DNA from: Marinobacter algicola DG893
Lineage (GTDB): Bacteria > Pseudomonadota > Gammaproteobacteria > Pseudomonadales > Oleiphilaceae
Direction of reading: 5' to 3'
Length of the DNA: 64,000 bases
NCBI RefSeq assembly: GCF_000170835.1
Contig: NZ_ABCP01000004.1
Coordinates: 115,118 to 179,117, forward strand
A program made the position numbers and the translations under genes. This document shows, in pieces, positions 27,505-36,474 of the stretch. The notes beneath the pieces are model-generated. The model was not told where the DNA came from. It saw only the letters and a list, made by a program, of their open reading frames with translations, and searched no databases. The stretch's first letter is position 1; every line of letters starts with the position of its first letter.

Positions 27505-28983
27505 ATGACTGACGTACAGACGACACCTGTGGTTACCACCCTGATCATCGGGGCCGGCTTTGCCGGACTCGGCTCCGCCATCCGCCTGCAGCAGGAAGGC
27601 ATCGATGACATGGTCATACTGGAACGGGACAAGCAGGTAGGCGGAACCTGGCGGGATAACCAATACCCCGGTGCCGCCTGCGACATCCCCTCAAACCTGT
27701 ATTCCTATTCGTTTGCGCCAAACCCGGATTGGTCCCGAAGCTTCTCCGGTGCTCGCGAGATCCTGGGCTACATCCACCATCTGGTGAACCAGTTTGACCT
27801 GGCCCGATACATTCGCTTTGGCACCAACGTCACCGGCCTGAACTGGGATCAGGACAGGGGCGTATGGGAGGCCACCACCGAGGGCGGAGAAACCTACTAC
27901 GCAAAAACCGTGGTGATGGCCCAGGGGCCGTTATCGAACCCGGGCTTTCCGAATATTGCAGGCATCGAAGACTTTCAGGGCAAAAAAATCCACAGTGCCC
28001 AGTGGGACCACAACTACAACCTGGAAGGCAAGCGTGTCGGGGTAATCGGTACCGGAGCCAGCGCCATCCAGATCGTGCCAAGCATCGTGGGCAAGGTCGA
28101 CAAGCTGACCGTGTTCCAGCGGACACCACCCTGGGTGATGCCACGGCCAGATTTCGAAACGCCGGACTGGCAGAAGCTGGCGTTTCGAAAACTGCCCCTG
28201 AGCCAGAACGCATTGCGCAAGGCGCTCTACCTCGCCCACGAATCCATGGCTCTTGGGGTGATCTGGAACTCACCCCTCACTCGCCTGGCAGAGCGGCTGG
28301 GCAAGTGGCACCTGCGCAATCAAGTGAAGGATCGCTGGCTTCGCCGCCAGCTAACCCCGAACTACCGCCTGGGCTGCAAACGGGTATTGGTATCCAGCGA
28401 CTATTACCCGGCCCTACAGCAACCCAATTGCAAGTTGATCACCTGGCCCATTGCCCGGATCGATGAAAACGGAGTGCGCACGGTTGAGGGCATCGAGCAC
28501 CAGTTCGACTGCCTGATTTTTGCCACCGGTTTCAACGTAAGCAACGCCGGCACACCGTTTCCGATTACCGGTGTGGATGGCCGGCAATTGAACGACGAGT
28601 GGAAAAGGGGCGCATCGGCCTATAAAAGCATCAATGTTGCCGGCTACCCCAACCTTTTCCTGACGTTCGGCCCCAACTCCGGCCCCGGGCATAACTCCGC
28701 TCTGGTGTATATGGAGTCGCAGATTAACTATATTGTTAAAGCCGTGCGCACCATCACCAGCCTTGACCTGAAAGGATTGGACGTGCGCCAGAGCGCACAG
28801 GAAAGTCACAATCGTGCGATACAGAAACGGTTGTCACGAACCAACTGGAACACCGGCTGCAAAAGCTGGTATCTCACCGAGGATGGGTTTAACGCGACGA
28901 TGTATCCGGGATTTGCCACACAGTATGCGCTGCAAATGAAAGAAGTTGTTCTGAAAGATTATCGGCTTCTGCCGCATAGCTGA
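27505..28983 (+). CDS. Class B flavin monooxygenase (Baeyer-Villiger type)
   Basis: 492 residues. FAD Rossmann motif GAGFAGLGSA near residue 14, the GGTWRDNQYPGAACDIPS loop, and the BVMO-type fingerprint FQGKKIHSAQWDH at 157-169, followed by the NADPH Rossmann GVIGTGASAIQ near 176. It would use NADPH, FAD and O2 to insert oxygen into ketones or oxidise heteroatoms. Clustered with an SDR and a diiron protein, as often seen for hydrocarbon or ketone degradation in marine bacteria. Substrate unknown. Confidence 0.9.
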   Translation: MTDVQTTPVVTTLIIGAGFAGLGSAIRLQQEGIDDMVILERDKQVGGTWRDNQYPGAACDIPSNLYSYSFAPNPDWSRSFSGAREILGYIHHLVNQFDLARYIRFGTNVTGLNWDQDRGVWEATTEGGETYYAKTVVMAQGPLSNPGFPNIAGIEDFQGKKIHSAQWDHNYNLEGKRVGVIGTGASAIQIVPSIVGKVDKLTVFQRTPPWVMPRPDFETPDWQKLAFRKLPLSQNALRKALYLAHESMALGVIWNSPLTRLAERLGKWHLRNQVKDRWLRRQLTPNYRLGCKRVLVSSDYYPALQQPNCKLITWPIARIDENGVRTVEGIEHQFDCLIFATGFNVSNAGTPFPITGVDGRQLNDEWKRGASAYKSINVAGYPNLFLTFGPNSGPGHNSALVYMESQINYIVKAVRTITSLDLKGLDVRQSAQESHNRAIQKRLSRTNWNTGCKSWYLTEDGFNATMYPGFATQYALQMKEVVLKDYRLLPHS

Positions 28984-29055
28984 AGAGTCTTTCAATATCT
29001 CCAGGGCTTCGGGGCGCATTTTGCTGTGGGTATCTGCGATCACACCAATTTGCAT
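28984..29055 (-). pseudogene. Truncated yfcE-like phosphodiesterase N-terminus
   Basis: The minus strand reads MQIGVIADTHSKMRPEALEI and four more codons, nearly the same as the start of the intact gene at 48275-48730 (MEIGVIADTHSKIRPEALEV). Similarity ends at the monooxygenase stop codon. Only 24 codons remain, so it cannot make an enzyme. The break coincides exactly with the end of the monooxygenase operon. Confidence 0.75.
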
Positions 29056-29073
29056 CTACGCCCCCTTTTATCT

Positions 29074-29553
29074 TCAGTGATGCCCACCCGGCCCATGCGC
29101 GTGGCCGTGCGCTATCTCTTCCGCATCGGCGGCACGTACTTCGATCACTTCGATATCGAAGGTCAGGGTTTTACCGGCCATCGGGTGGTTGGTGTCGACA
29201 TCGGCAAATTTGAGGCCGACCTTAGCGACGACCACATGGCGCGGGCCCTGCTCCGTTTGCACCTGGGCGATCATGCCCCGCTTCCAGCGTTTGGCCCCCA
29301 TCAGATGCTTGACCGGCACGCGCTGAACGGCATCGGCCTTGCGCGGACCGTAGGCTTTTTCCGGAGTGACGGTAACGCTGAACGTATCGCCAGCCTCGCG
29401 ACCTTCCAGAGCTTCTTCCAGGCCCTGGATAACACCGCCGTGGCCATGCAGGTAGGCATTCGGCTTGCCACCACGGGAATTCTCAACTTCGTTGCCCTGT
29501 TCATCACGGACACTGTAGTGAAACAGGACCACCTGATTCTTTTCGATTGGCAT
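29074..29553 (-). CDS. slyD: SlyD-type FKBP peptidyl-prolyl isomerase
   Basis: 159 residues. FKBP domain with an inserted chaperone flap: MPIEKNQVVLFHYSVRDEQG, then HGHGGVIQGLEEALEGREAG and NHPMAGKTLTFDIEVIEV. The C-terminus is short and His-rich (HGHAHGPGGHH), a nickel-binding tail typical of SlyD. It catalyses proline isomerisation and can deliver nickel to hydrogenase or urease; the window also encodes urease. Upstream in-frame ATGs are rejected because family members start MPI.K. Fragments of a second slyD lie at 32218 and 35656. Confidence 0.88.
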   Translation of the reverse strand: MPIEKNQVVLFHYSVRDEQGNEVENSRGGKPNAYLHGHGGVIQGLEEALEGREAGDTFSVTVTPEKAYGPRKADAVQRVPVKHLMGAKRWKRGMIAQVQTEQGPRHVVVAKVGLKFADVDTNHPMAGKTLTFDIEVIEVRAADAEEIAHGHAHGPGGHH

Positions 29554-29769
29554 AGGATAGGTTCTCTTCGACGGTTCAAAGTACGCCATTATACCCAGTG
29601 GCGGCACTGACTTCAGTGAAGGCAAATCAGACCTGCCTCGGTTCACTTCCATCTGATAACAGGTCGCGGAACTTTTTTCAGCAAGCTATGATCAGGTAAC
29701 AACACTCTCCGTTAATTCGAAATCTGACCCACACTCTGATTTTCCTCCAACAGCAGATGAGGTTCATGA

Positions 29770-32181
29770 ATGGTAGGCGCCAACTTGGGAGTAAAGTATC
29801 AGGAGCTCAGACAGCAGTATGCTCAAAACCTTCCAAGCCGCGCAAAGGAACTGAGAGCTTCCTGGAGCCATTTGCAACATGTCAATTGGGACAAGAAAAC
29901 ACTGTTGCTCATGGATCGGTGCGCCCACAAGCTGTCGGGCAGCGGAACTACGTTCCAGTTTTCTGCCATCAGCGAAAGTGCACAGGTCCTCGAGAGCCAG
30001 TTGCAGCACGTGCTGAATAAACCGGTAGCAACTCCCATAGAACGTGACCAGATTGAAGCCTCGCTCCAGGCTCTGGAGCGGGCCATTGACCAGGCTATCA
30101 ATACCGCCACCCAGAACGAAACGGCCCCGGCGGCTGTGACTGTCATAAACCATCACCGAATCGCCGTCATCGAGGACGATCGCAACCAGGCGGTTTTTCT
30201 GCAGGGTTGGTTGGAACAACGGGGCTTTGATGTTGACACGTTCGACACGCCAAACGCCTTTAGCCAACAAACAAACGACTACTACCACTTGATTCTTCTG
30301 GACATCAGCTTCCCCGACGGCGCTTTGGAGGGAATAACGCTTCTTGACCGCCTCAAGCACCAGGTGGATGCCTGTAGCCCGGTGATCATGATGTCAGCCC
30401 GAAATGACATCGTCGCACGTATGCGGGCTATGCGGGCCGGCGCGGATGGCTACATCACCAAACCCCTGGATATGGACGCGCTGGAGAAGCGGATCGATCA
30501 GCTACTCAGCACCAGTGTCAGGCAAAGGGTACTTTGGGTGGATGACGACAGCGACCTGCTCGCCTACTATCAAGACTTACTGTTCAATCAAGGTTACGAA
30601 GTAGAAGGCCTTTCCCAGCCCGCGAGAATTCTCGAGCGCATCGAACAGTTCCAACCTGACGCCATCGTGCTGGACCACGAAATGCCGGGCGTTCAAGGTC
30701 TGGAACTTGCCCGCGCGCTGCGCCAGGACCCAAGATATCTCACCATCCCCATCCTGTTTGTGTCAGCGTCGCAGGCAGTAGCCGACCACCTTGAGACGAA
30801 CAGCATGGCGGGCAATGAGTTCTTCCAGAAACCACTCGACAATCAACGATTCTTGGCGGCGCTGCATCATCACCTGGCACAGGCTCAACGCATCTCGGCG
30901 CGCATCAACCTGGTCAGTCAACGCAAAGAACGTCAGGGCTTGCAGAACCATGACTTTTTTCTGACCGAACTGGCCTCCTCCCTCGCTTATCTTGAGGCCT
31001 CGCCTAACAACCAGGCGCGGTTTCTGGTCCAGGTGGAAATCGACCGCGAGGAGTACCTGCGCGCACAGCATGGCGCACGCGCACTGGCCAGTTTAACTGC
31101 CCGCATGGAGCACCACTTCGCGGACCAATTGGGTGCCAGGGATTCCGGCTGTCGCCTGGGCGGCGGCAGCTTCCTGTTTCAAATAACCGCGCCTGTAGCC
31201 GAGGACGCAAGTGCCTATCTGGACCAGTTTCACCAACGCCTGAACAGCCCGGCATGGTCCCTGGGTGAACCGCCGAATTCCGTTACCGTCAGTATGGGCG
31301 TATTGCCTCTTACAGAAGCGGTGAATGAAGACAAGGCCCTGATGGAAGTCGAGCAGGCTTGTTGTGAGGCCATGCAGGCGGACAACGCTCGGGTGGTCTG
31401 GCGGCGGGCGCCGGAGCGTTCCGATCATAGCAAACTGGATGATCGCATTCGGGAACTGCTAGATGCCCAGGCCTTCAAACTGCACTACCAGCCGATCGTG
31501 AATATGAACTCCGGAGATACTGTCTTTGAAGCCCTGGTACGGCTAGTGGATGAAGACGATGCCTTGTATCTGCCCGGCCAGTTCTTGCCACAGCTGACAG
31601 AGGGAAATCATGGCACCTTGCATGATCTCGATCGTTGGGTCGTGGAGCACGCGCTTGAGGGACTCTCAGAGCTTTCGGGAAAAGCCGCAGCGGGTTACTC
31701 CGTGGCGATCAAACTCGCGTCCCCCATGGCGGATGTAGCCAGAATGATGCCCTTTCTCAGCAGCGGTATGCGCAACGCGAGCATCAAAGGCAAACGCCGC
31801 ATTTACCTCGCATTGTCCAGCCCAACCGTGATCAAAGACGTCGCAAAGGCCAAGCAGGTATTAAACGTGCTGCACGGCATGAACTGTGGTCTTATCATCG
31901 AGCACGTTGAGACCGGCCCGGCATCGATTGAACTGCTGAAAGAGTTGCCGACCGTGGAATTCGTGAAGCTGGCTCCAAAGTATGGCGCCAGCGCCGAGCA
32001 GACGGCTGAACTGGAAAACATGCTTCGCCAGCTTACCGGGGTCTTCGGGTCGAGCCAGCCAATCGTAGCCACCCGGGTCGAAGACGCCAAGGCTCTGACG
32101 TGGTTCTGGGACCGTGGCATCCGCCATTTTCAGGGGCACTTCATCCAGGCGCCGGAAGTGGCCATGACCTTCGAGCTCTGA
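29770..32181 (+). CDS. Hpt-REC-REC-degenerate GGDEF-degenerate EAL signalling protein
   Basis: 803 residues. Domain order: Hpt with His53 in DRCAHKLSGSGTTF; REC1 about 130-245 (IAVIEDD, LLDISFPDG, KPLD); REC2 about 258-375 (LWVDDD, LDHEMPG, KPLD); GGDEF-like 395-540 where GGDEF reads GGGSF; EAL-like 550-800. EAL keeps HYQPIVNMNSGDTVFEALVR but loses the catalytic Asn (AIKLAS), Glu (YLALSS) and DDFG (EHVETG). Both c-di-GMP domains are probably inactive enzymes, so the protein likely senses or relays a phosphorelay. The ATG has no strong ribosome site. Confidence 0.85.
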   Translation: MVGANLGVKYQELRQQYAQNLPSRAKELRASWSHLQHVNWDKKTLLLMDRCAHKLSGSGTTFQFSAISESAQVLESQLQHVLNKPVATPIERDQIEASLQALERAIDQAINTATQNETAPAAVTVINHHRIAVIEDDRNQAVFLQGWLEQRGFDVDTFDTPNAFSQQTNDYYHLILLDISFPDGALEGITLLDRLKHQVDACSPVIMMSARNDIVARMRAMRAGADGYITKPLDMDALEKRIDQLLSTSVRQRVLWVDDDSDLLAYYQDLLFNQGYEVEGLSQPARILERIEQFQPDAIVLDHEMPGVQGLELARALRQDPRYLTIPILFVSASQAVADHLETNSMAGNEFFQKPLDNQRFLAALHHHLAQAQRISARINLVSQRKERQGLQNHDFFLTELASSLAYLEASPNNQARFLVQVEIDREEYLRAQHGARALASLTARMEHHFADQLGARDSGCRLGGGSFLFQITAPVAEDASAYLDQFHQRLNSPAWSLGEPPNSVTVSMGVLPLTEAVNEDKALMEVEQACCEAMQADNARVVWRRAPERSDHSKLDDRIRELLDAQAFKLHYQPIVNMNSGDTVFEALVRLVDEDDALYLPGQFLPQLTEGNHGTLHDLDRWVVEHALEGLSELSGKAAAGYSVAIKLASPMADVARMMPFLSSGMRNASIKGKRRIYLALSSPTVIKDVAKAKQVLNVLHGMNCGLIIEHVETGPASIELLKELPTVEFVKLAPKYGASAEQTAELENMLRQLTGVFGSSQPIVATRVEDAKALTWFWDRGIRHFQGHFIQAPEVAMTFEL

Positions 32182-32217
32182 GCATCACGACCTCGTGCGC
32201 GCAACCAGGCGCTAACG

Positions 32218-32287
32218 CCCCCCGGTTCGGCAGCGTGCACTTCAGTCAATTCGATATAGAAGGTCAGGGCTTTACGGACCATCGGTT
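32218..32287 (-). pseudogene. 3' fragment of a second slyD-like gene
   Basis: The minus strand reads [20 protein letters not shown], aligning with HPMAGKTLTFDIEVIEVRAA near the end of the intact SlyD. A stop follows a few codons later. The fragment abuts the RadD stop codon at 32288. The matching 5' piece is at 35656-35735. Confidence 0.7.
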
Positions 32288-34078
32288 TTACACCTCATTC
32301 GCCTTACGATAGCTACCCCGATAATCAAAAATCCGCTCCTGCACCTGCCAATAATGCTTCTGCTTGCGGGCAACAACAAAATCCGGCGCTGGCAACAAGG
32401 CCTGGCTCTCAAGTACTTCCTCCGCCTTGCTGAATGTTTTCGGCGCTCGGCCGTTCGCGAAACGCCGCCCGAACAGCTTGTTGAAAACGGTGCGCTGGCC
32501 AGGCTTGCTGAAATCAAACGACTCCCTGAGTTCCTCCCCGTCCTCGCCGTGATAGGTCACTCTCAGCTTGTTTCCATCAACACTGAGTGCAATTCCAGCG
32601 CAACGGATCACCATGGCATCCTTGAGCTTCAGCGCATCTCTCAGCTGATCATCCGGGTCGATAATGGCTTTCTGGCATCGGTGACAGTTGCGGGCGGCAA
32701 TATCGTTCTCGCCACCGCAGTGGGGACACTCCTTGAAGCGAAAACGGTAATCACACTGTTCAAGGCGACCTTTCTGCGAAGCAGGCTCGTCTCCGTCCAC
32801 AGGCTCCAGAAGCCCCTGACAACGGCGCCCGTAGTGCTCGATCACACGGCCTTCACTGTCTGTTTTGCCCCAGAAGATATTGGCAAAGCCACAGCCCGGG
32901 CAGAATACCTGCACCGGCTCACTGTCCGGGTTCGGTTTCGGTTCGCCCACCTCCGGATGATGCAGATTCACGTGGTTGCCCGCGTAATCAATCACCAGGC
33001 AATCCTGCTTGCCCTCGTCAAGGCGAAGACCACGGCCCACGATCTGCTGATACAGGCTGACCGACTGGGTAGGCCGAAGAATGGCAATAACGTCCACATG
33101 GGGCGCATCAAAGCCCGTGGTGAGCACGGATACGTTCACCAAGTACTTCAACTGCCGCTGTTTGAATCGTTGAATCAGCATGTCCCGATCTTTCTGATCG
33201 GTCGCGCCAGTTACCAAAGCGGTCTCATATTCAGGAAGATAACCGGTGATCTCCCTAGCATGCTCCACCGTGGCCGCAAAGATCATCACTCCCTGGCGCT
33301 CAGCGGCCAGTTCCATCACCTGCTCAATGATCGCGCGGGTCACACGCTTGTGTTTGCTCAGCAGCTGGTTGACGTCCTTCTCGGCATACTCGCCAAAGCG
33401 GTCCCGAGCCAGCGCGGAGAAATCGTATTGCGCCACTGCCGCATTCACCAACTCGGGCCGGGTGAGATACCCCCGATTGATCATATAGCTCAACGGCAGT
33501 TCGTAAATGCAGTGCTGAAAGGGCTTGTCCTGCTCGTCAACAGAGCCGCGAACAAAGCCCCGGTAGTGATAGCGATAGATCCAACCCATGGCCAGACGGT
33601 AGGGCGTAGCGGTCAGCCCAAGCACTTTGAGGGCGTCATTCTGTTGCCGTAACAACTCGATGATCCGTTGATACTGACTGGTTTCATCACCACTGACCCG
33701 ATGGCACTCATCGATGATGACCAACGAGTATTCGTCCCGGAACTGATCCAGATTCGCCGATACCGACTGCACACTGGCAAAGGTCACCTGATGCCGGTTT
33801 TCCTTGCGTTTCAGCCCGGCGGAGAAGACGCCGCCCTCCAACCCATAGCTCTGATACTTGGCGTGATTCTGCTCCACAAGCTCTTTGATGTGGGTCAGCA
33901 CCAGAATTTTGCGCTTAGCAAGACGGGCCAGCTCGGCAATGACCAGGCTTTTGCCGGCGCCGGTTGGCAGCACGATGACGGCAGACTCATCGGATCTGCG
34001 GAAATGATTCAGCGTGGCGTCGACGGCTTCCCGTTGGTACGGGCGGAGTTTGAAAGGGGCTCTTGAATATGCAGGCAT
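32288..34078 (-). CDS. radD: RadD-type superfamily 2 helicase
   Basis: 596 residues, matching E. coli RadD (YejH) in length and sequence: [20 protein letters not shown], Walker [11 protein letters not shown], motif [43 protein letters not shown], and a zinc-ribbon region ([33 protein letters not shown]). C-terminal [16 protein letters not shown] also matches. RadD helps RecA-dependent repair and template switching. Its start is one base after the upstream higA-like stop, so it is read with the toxin-antitoxin genes. The TAA abuts a slyD fragment. Confidence 0.93.
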   Translation of the reverse strand: MPAYSRAPFKLRPYQREAVDATLNHFRRSDESAVIVLPTGAGKSLVIAELARLAKRKILVLTHIKELVEQNHAKYQSYGLEGGVFSAGLKRKENRHQVTFASVQSVSANLDQFRDEYSLVIIDECHRVSGDETSQYQRIIELLRQQNDALKVLGLTATPYRLAMGWIYRYHYRGFVRGSVDEQDKPFQHCIYELPLSYMINRGYLTRPELVNAAVAQYDFSALARDRFGEYAEKDVNQLLSKHKRVTRAIIEQVMELAAERQGVMIFAATVEHAREITGYLPEYETALVTGATDQKDRDMLIQRFKQRQLKYLVNVSVLTTGFDAPHVDVIAILRPTQSVSLYQQIVGRGLRLDEGKQDCLVIDYAGNHVNLHHPEVGEPKPNPDSEPVQVFCPGCGFANIFWGKTDSEGRVIEHYGRRCQGLLEPVDGDEPASQKGRLEQCDYRFRFKECPHCGGENDIAARNCHRCQKAIIDPDDQLRDALKLKDAMVIRCAGIALSVDGNKLRVTYHGEDGEELRESFDFSKPGQRTVFNKLFGRRFANGRAPKTFSKAEEVLESQALLPAPDFVVARKQKHYWQVQERIFDYRGSYRKANEV

Positions 34079-34079
34079 C

Positions 34080-34496
34080 CTAGAAAAACAGTACCGGAGA
34101 CACCCCAAACCGCTTGCCTAGGGCCTCCATGTGTTTGCGGGTCAGCTTCTTTCCTTCAGCACCATTGAGAATTTTGCTCACATTGCCTTTTGAACCCAAC
34201 TCCGGCAAATCAGCAACCCCAAGACCGTGCTGAACCATCATGGTTTTCAGCACAGCAATCCCCCTGTCCGTTTCAGCAACAGCGGCATTAAAGTCGGAAA
34301 ACTCTGTAGCCTGGTCCTCCCAGCGCTCAATGCTGACAGCCAGAATTTCAATGAGAAGCCTGTTGGCGTCATAGTCGTCCACCAACTGATCCATCAGCTC
34401 CAACGCTCGCTCATAGTCGTCCTGAGTTTCAATATGGGCCACAAAAGGCACCTGAGATAGCGCTTCTCTGATCTCAACAAAAGCAGGCGATAACAT
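34080..34496 (-). CDS. higA: HigA-type antitoxin
   Basis: 138 residues. Helical N-terminal half ([19 protein letters not shown]) and C-terminal XRE helix-turn-helix ([21 protein letters not shown], then [16 protein letters not shown]). It would neutralise the HigB toxin encoded just upstream and repress the operon through the palindrome at 34825-34869. ATG 34496 has AAGGAG eight bases upstream, inside the toxin coding end. Confidence 0.85.
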   Translation of the reverse strand: MLSPAFVEIREALSQVPFVAHIETQDDYERALELMDQLVDDYDANRLLIEILAVSIERWEDQATEFSDFNAAVAETDRGIAVLKTMMVQHGLGVADLPELGSKGNVSKILNGAEGKKLTRKHMEALGKRFGVSPVLFF

Positions 34497-34501
34497 AAGC
34501 C

Positions 34502-34813
34502 TCACTCCTTATTGCGACGGTATTTGTCAGTAAGCCGGTCGTATTCGGCGTGGCTGCAAATGTGTTTTACGTACATGCGATTATCACGAAATTCAATGAA
34601 GGCAATCAGCCGAAGATTGTTACCGCCGATGTCGATAACCCACCATTTGTCCCGGTATTTAAAATTGTCCAGGGACGGAAACACCTTGCGCAGCTGCTCA
34701 GGTGTTTCAAACCGTCCATTTCGCAACGTGGTGTAGGTATTCACCAGAGCCTCCCGATCATTGGGAAACTGCTTGCCAGCATCGTTAAACGGTTTTCTTG
34801 AAATAATGTGCAC
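34502..34813 (-). CDS. higB: HigB-type mRNA interferase toxin
   Basis: 103 residues from a GTG start (AAGGA upstream), giving VHIISRKPFNDAGKQFPNDR, the expected N-terminus of HigB. Later segments fit: FKYRDKWWVIDIGGNNLRLI and KHICSHAEYDRLTDKY. HigB cuts mRNA on ribosomes. Toxin-first order is typical of higBA. A longer GTG-initiated reading is possible but would run through the operator palindrome. Confidence 0.85.
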   Translation of the reverse strand: MHIISRKPFNDAGKQFPNDREALVNTYTTLRNGRFETPEQLRKVFPSLDNFKYRDKWWVIDIGGNNLRLIAFIEFRDNRMYVKHICSHAEYDRLTDKYRRNKE

Positions 34814-34824
34814 AAACGTTCCTT

Positions 34825-34869
34825 GTTTCCTTTTTTGAAACCATACCACGAAGTTTCAAAAAAGGAAAC
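34825..34869. promoter_or_regulatory. higBA operator: 17-bp inverted repeat
   Basis: GTTTCCTTTTTTGAAAC (34825-34841) and GTTTCAAAAAAGGAAAC (34853-34869) are perfect reverse complements separated by 11 bases, immediately upstream of the toxin start. The position suits HigA autorepression. Each arm is itself nearly palindromic (GTTTC/GAAAC). Confidence 0.75.
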
Positions 34870-34952
34870 TATCGATCTGATTCGCAGACTTGGCGTTGTT
34901 CCGGATTCTACCTTGCTGTCCTTGCGGGAGATCTACAAATAGGCTGGAGCCG

Positions 34953-35186
34953 TCACGCCCTACCCATCAAAAGCCATAACGACAAGCCGGCAACCACAGA
35001 AAGAAGCACCGCCACATGAACAGCCAGGTTCTTCCGGGCCGTTGGAGCGGGCTTTCTGGCGAAACGAAAATAGTCGTCACCAAACAGCCCAACGCCGCAG
35101 CCCTCACAGTAGTTTTTTGAGTAGGAAAGCCTCAGTTCGGATGGGTCAAATTTTTTCCGACAGCTGTAGCAACTCGGCTTGATCAT
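34953..35186 (-). CDS. Small zinc-ribbon plus one-helix membrane protein
   Basis: 77 residues: SCYSCRKKFDPSEL and NYCEGCGVGLFG give a four-Cys zinc ribbon, then a basic linker and one C-terminal membrane helix (LAVHVAVLLSVVAGLSLWLL). Starts inside the stop of the upstream lipoprotein gene (ATGA), so translation is coupled. Function unknown. Confidence 0.6.
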   Translation of the reverse strand: MIKPSCYSCRKKFDPSELRLSYSKNYCEGCGVGLFGDDYFRFARKPAPTARKNLAVHVAVLLSVVAGLSLWLLMGRA

Positions 35187-35671
35187 TCCGGCCCCCGGGC
35201 AGAGCGGTGTTCGGTCAACAATCGGCAACTCCCCACCGCCTGCGCCTGAAGATACTCACAAAACGCCGTCACATCGGGATTCGTGAACTCACTGGAAATG
35301 AACTCACCCGGAATCAGCCCTTCATCCCATCGAGACGTCACCAAAGTATGGGGATACGCCACATCGTCGCCGGGATAAATCTGCACCACCGCTTGGGTCT
35401 GGTGAATATAAAGATCACGAAGTTCTTTGGCACACCTAAGCGTACTCAGGTCATGCCTGGCATCACACTCATAGTCCTTCCCGATGAAGAACTCACTGGC
35501 AACGGAAAACAGCGTGTTTTCATCCAGAGCAGTCGACGGCGCCGGATGAATGGTTCTGGCGACATCGCCGGCCATGTTGGTACAACCGGCGATTAACGAC
35601 AGCAATGGAATCACCAACACCTGAAACTTATTCACAACAGCGTCTGACCACTTAATCTTTTCGATTGGCAT
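35183..35671 (-). CDS. Lipoprotein with slyD-derived first codons
   Basis: 162 residues. The first five residues, MPIEK, and the DNA before them match the start of slyD. Beyond that, VLVIPLLSLIAGC is a lipoprotein signal. Mature part has three conserved-looking Cys (YECDARH, LRCAKEL, TAFCEYL) and no known family. A GTG at the VNKFQ codon may be the original start. The gene seems to have gained the slyD promoter and start by recombination. Confidence 0.6.
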   Translation of the reverse strand: MPIEKIKWSDAVVNKFQVLVIPLLSLIAGCTNMAGDVARTIHPAPSTALDENTLFSVASEFFIGKDYECDARHDLSTLRCAKELRDLYIHQTQAVVQIYPGDDVAYPHTLVTSRWDEGLIPGEFISSEFTNPDVTAFCEYLQAQAVGSCRLLTEHRSARGPE

Positions 35672-35735
35672 AACGTTTTCTGCAACGGTTGGAGGTAGGC
35701 CATTATAGCCAGCAGCGGCGCTGACTCCAGAAGCC
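35656..35735 (-). repeat. 5' fragment of a second slyD copy, including promoter region
   Basis: About 80 bases resemble the slyD start and leader at 29538-29620: CTTTTCGATTGGCATA, ACGGTT and GCCATTATA.CCAG..GCGGC.CTGACT.CAG all occur in the same order. With the 3' fragment at 32218 it flanks a 3.4-kb segment. Confidence 0.65.
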
Positions 35736-35881
35736 GGCGATCGGAACACCTCGGCTCAACCTGGTGAACAGGAGAGTATGCCGCCCTCTCCAGAGAGAGC
35801 CAGGTCTATCGCGGCCATCCACCTTATGCAACAATGATATAACAATATTCTATTTAGATAACATTGTAAGGAAACAGAACG

Positions 35882-36442
35882 ATGAAAAGGATTTTGGCGT
35901 GCACCTTTATTTCGGCATTAATGGTCGGTTGCGGAGGCGGCGGAAGTGGGAGCGATCTGGAAAAAACCAACGAAAATACCACTCCCGGTTCAGGTTCGTC
36001 TGACGGGAACGACGATAGCGACCCCGTGACGCCACCCGATCAAGTCACGGTACTCGAGGGCACCTGGAAGAAACCATGCGGGCACGTGGAGGGCGAAGCA
36101 CACTACGATATCGTGACGGTCTCTTTCACCCGCAGCGCATTTGCCACAAGTATCGAGAACTACATCGATAGCGCTTGCACCACCCCGTTACCGGAAGCTC
36201 CAAATCCTACCTCATCAGGCAACTTCACACTCGGTGAAGACGTTTTACTGAGTTCCGGCCTCACCGCTACCGAACTCACGTCGCATGTGACTCAGTTCAA
36301 TGGCGCCGACTTCGAGATCGACGAGTACAATGTCGTTTACATCAACAACAATATTCTCTACACAGGAGAAGGCACAACCAGTTCGCCAGACCAGCGGCCA
36401 ACCAGTCTCGATTATGATCGTCCATTCTATCGACTGAACTAG
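35882..36442 (+). CDS. Small lipoprotein, unknown
   Basis: 186 residues. Lipobox ISALMVGC followed by a Gly/Ser/Asp-rich linker, then a beta-rich domain with two Cys (KKPCGHVEG, DSACTTPLP) that may form a disulfide. AAGGAAAC site upstream, in an AT-rich leader. No known family; related proteins with a GTWKKPCG start occur in marine bacteria. Confidence 0.6.
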   Translation: MKRILACTFISALMVGCGGGGSGSDLEKTNENTTPGSGSSDGNDDSDPVTPPDQVTVLEGTWKKPCGHVEGEAHYDIVTVSFTRSAFATSIENYIDSACTTPLPEAPNPTSSGNFTLGEDVLLSSGLTATELTSHVTQFNGADFEIDEYNVVYINNNILYTGEGTTSSPDQRPTSLDYDRPFYRLN

Positions 36443-36474
36443 GTTACTTGCCCAGGGGCGCTACCCTTTCAGAT

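Noticed and set aside
32354..33652. 432-codon plus-strand frame opposite radD
   Set aside because: radD is complete on the other strand with all helicase motifs; the plus frame has no signature.
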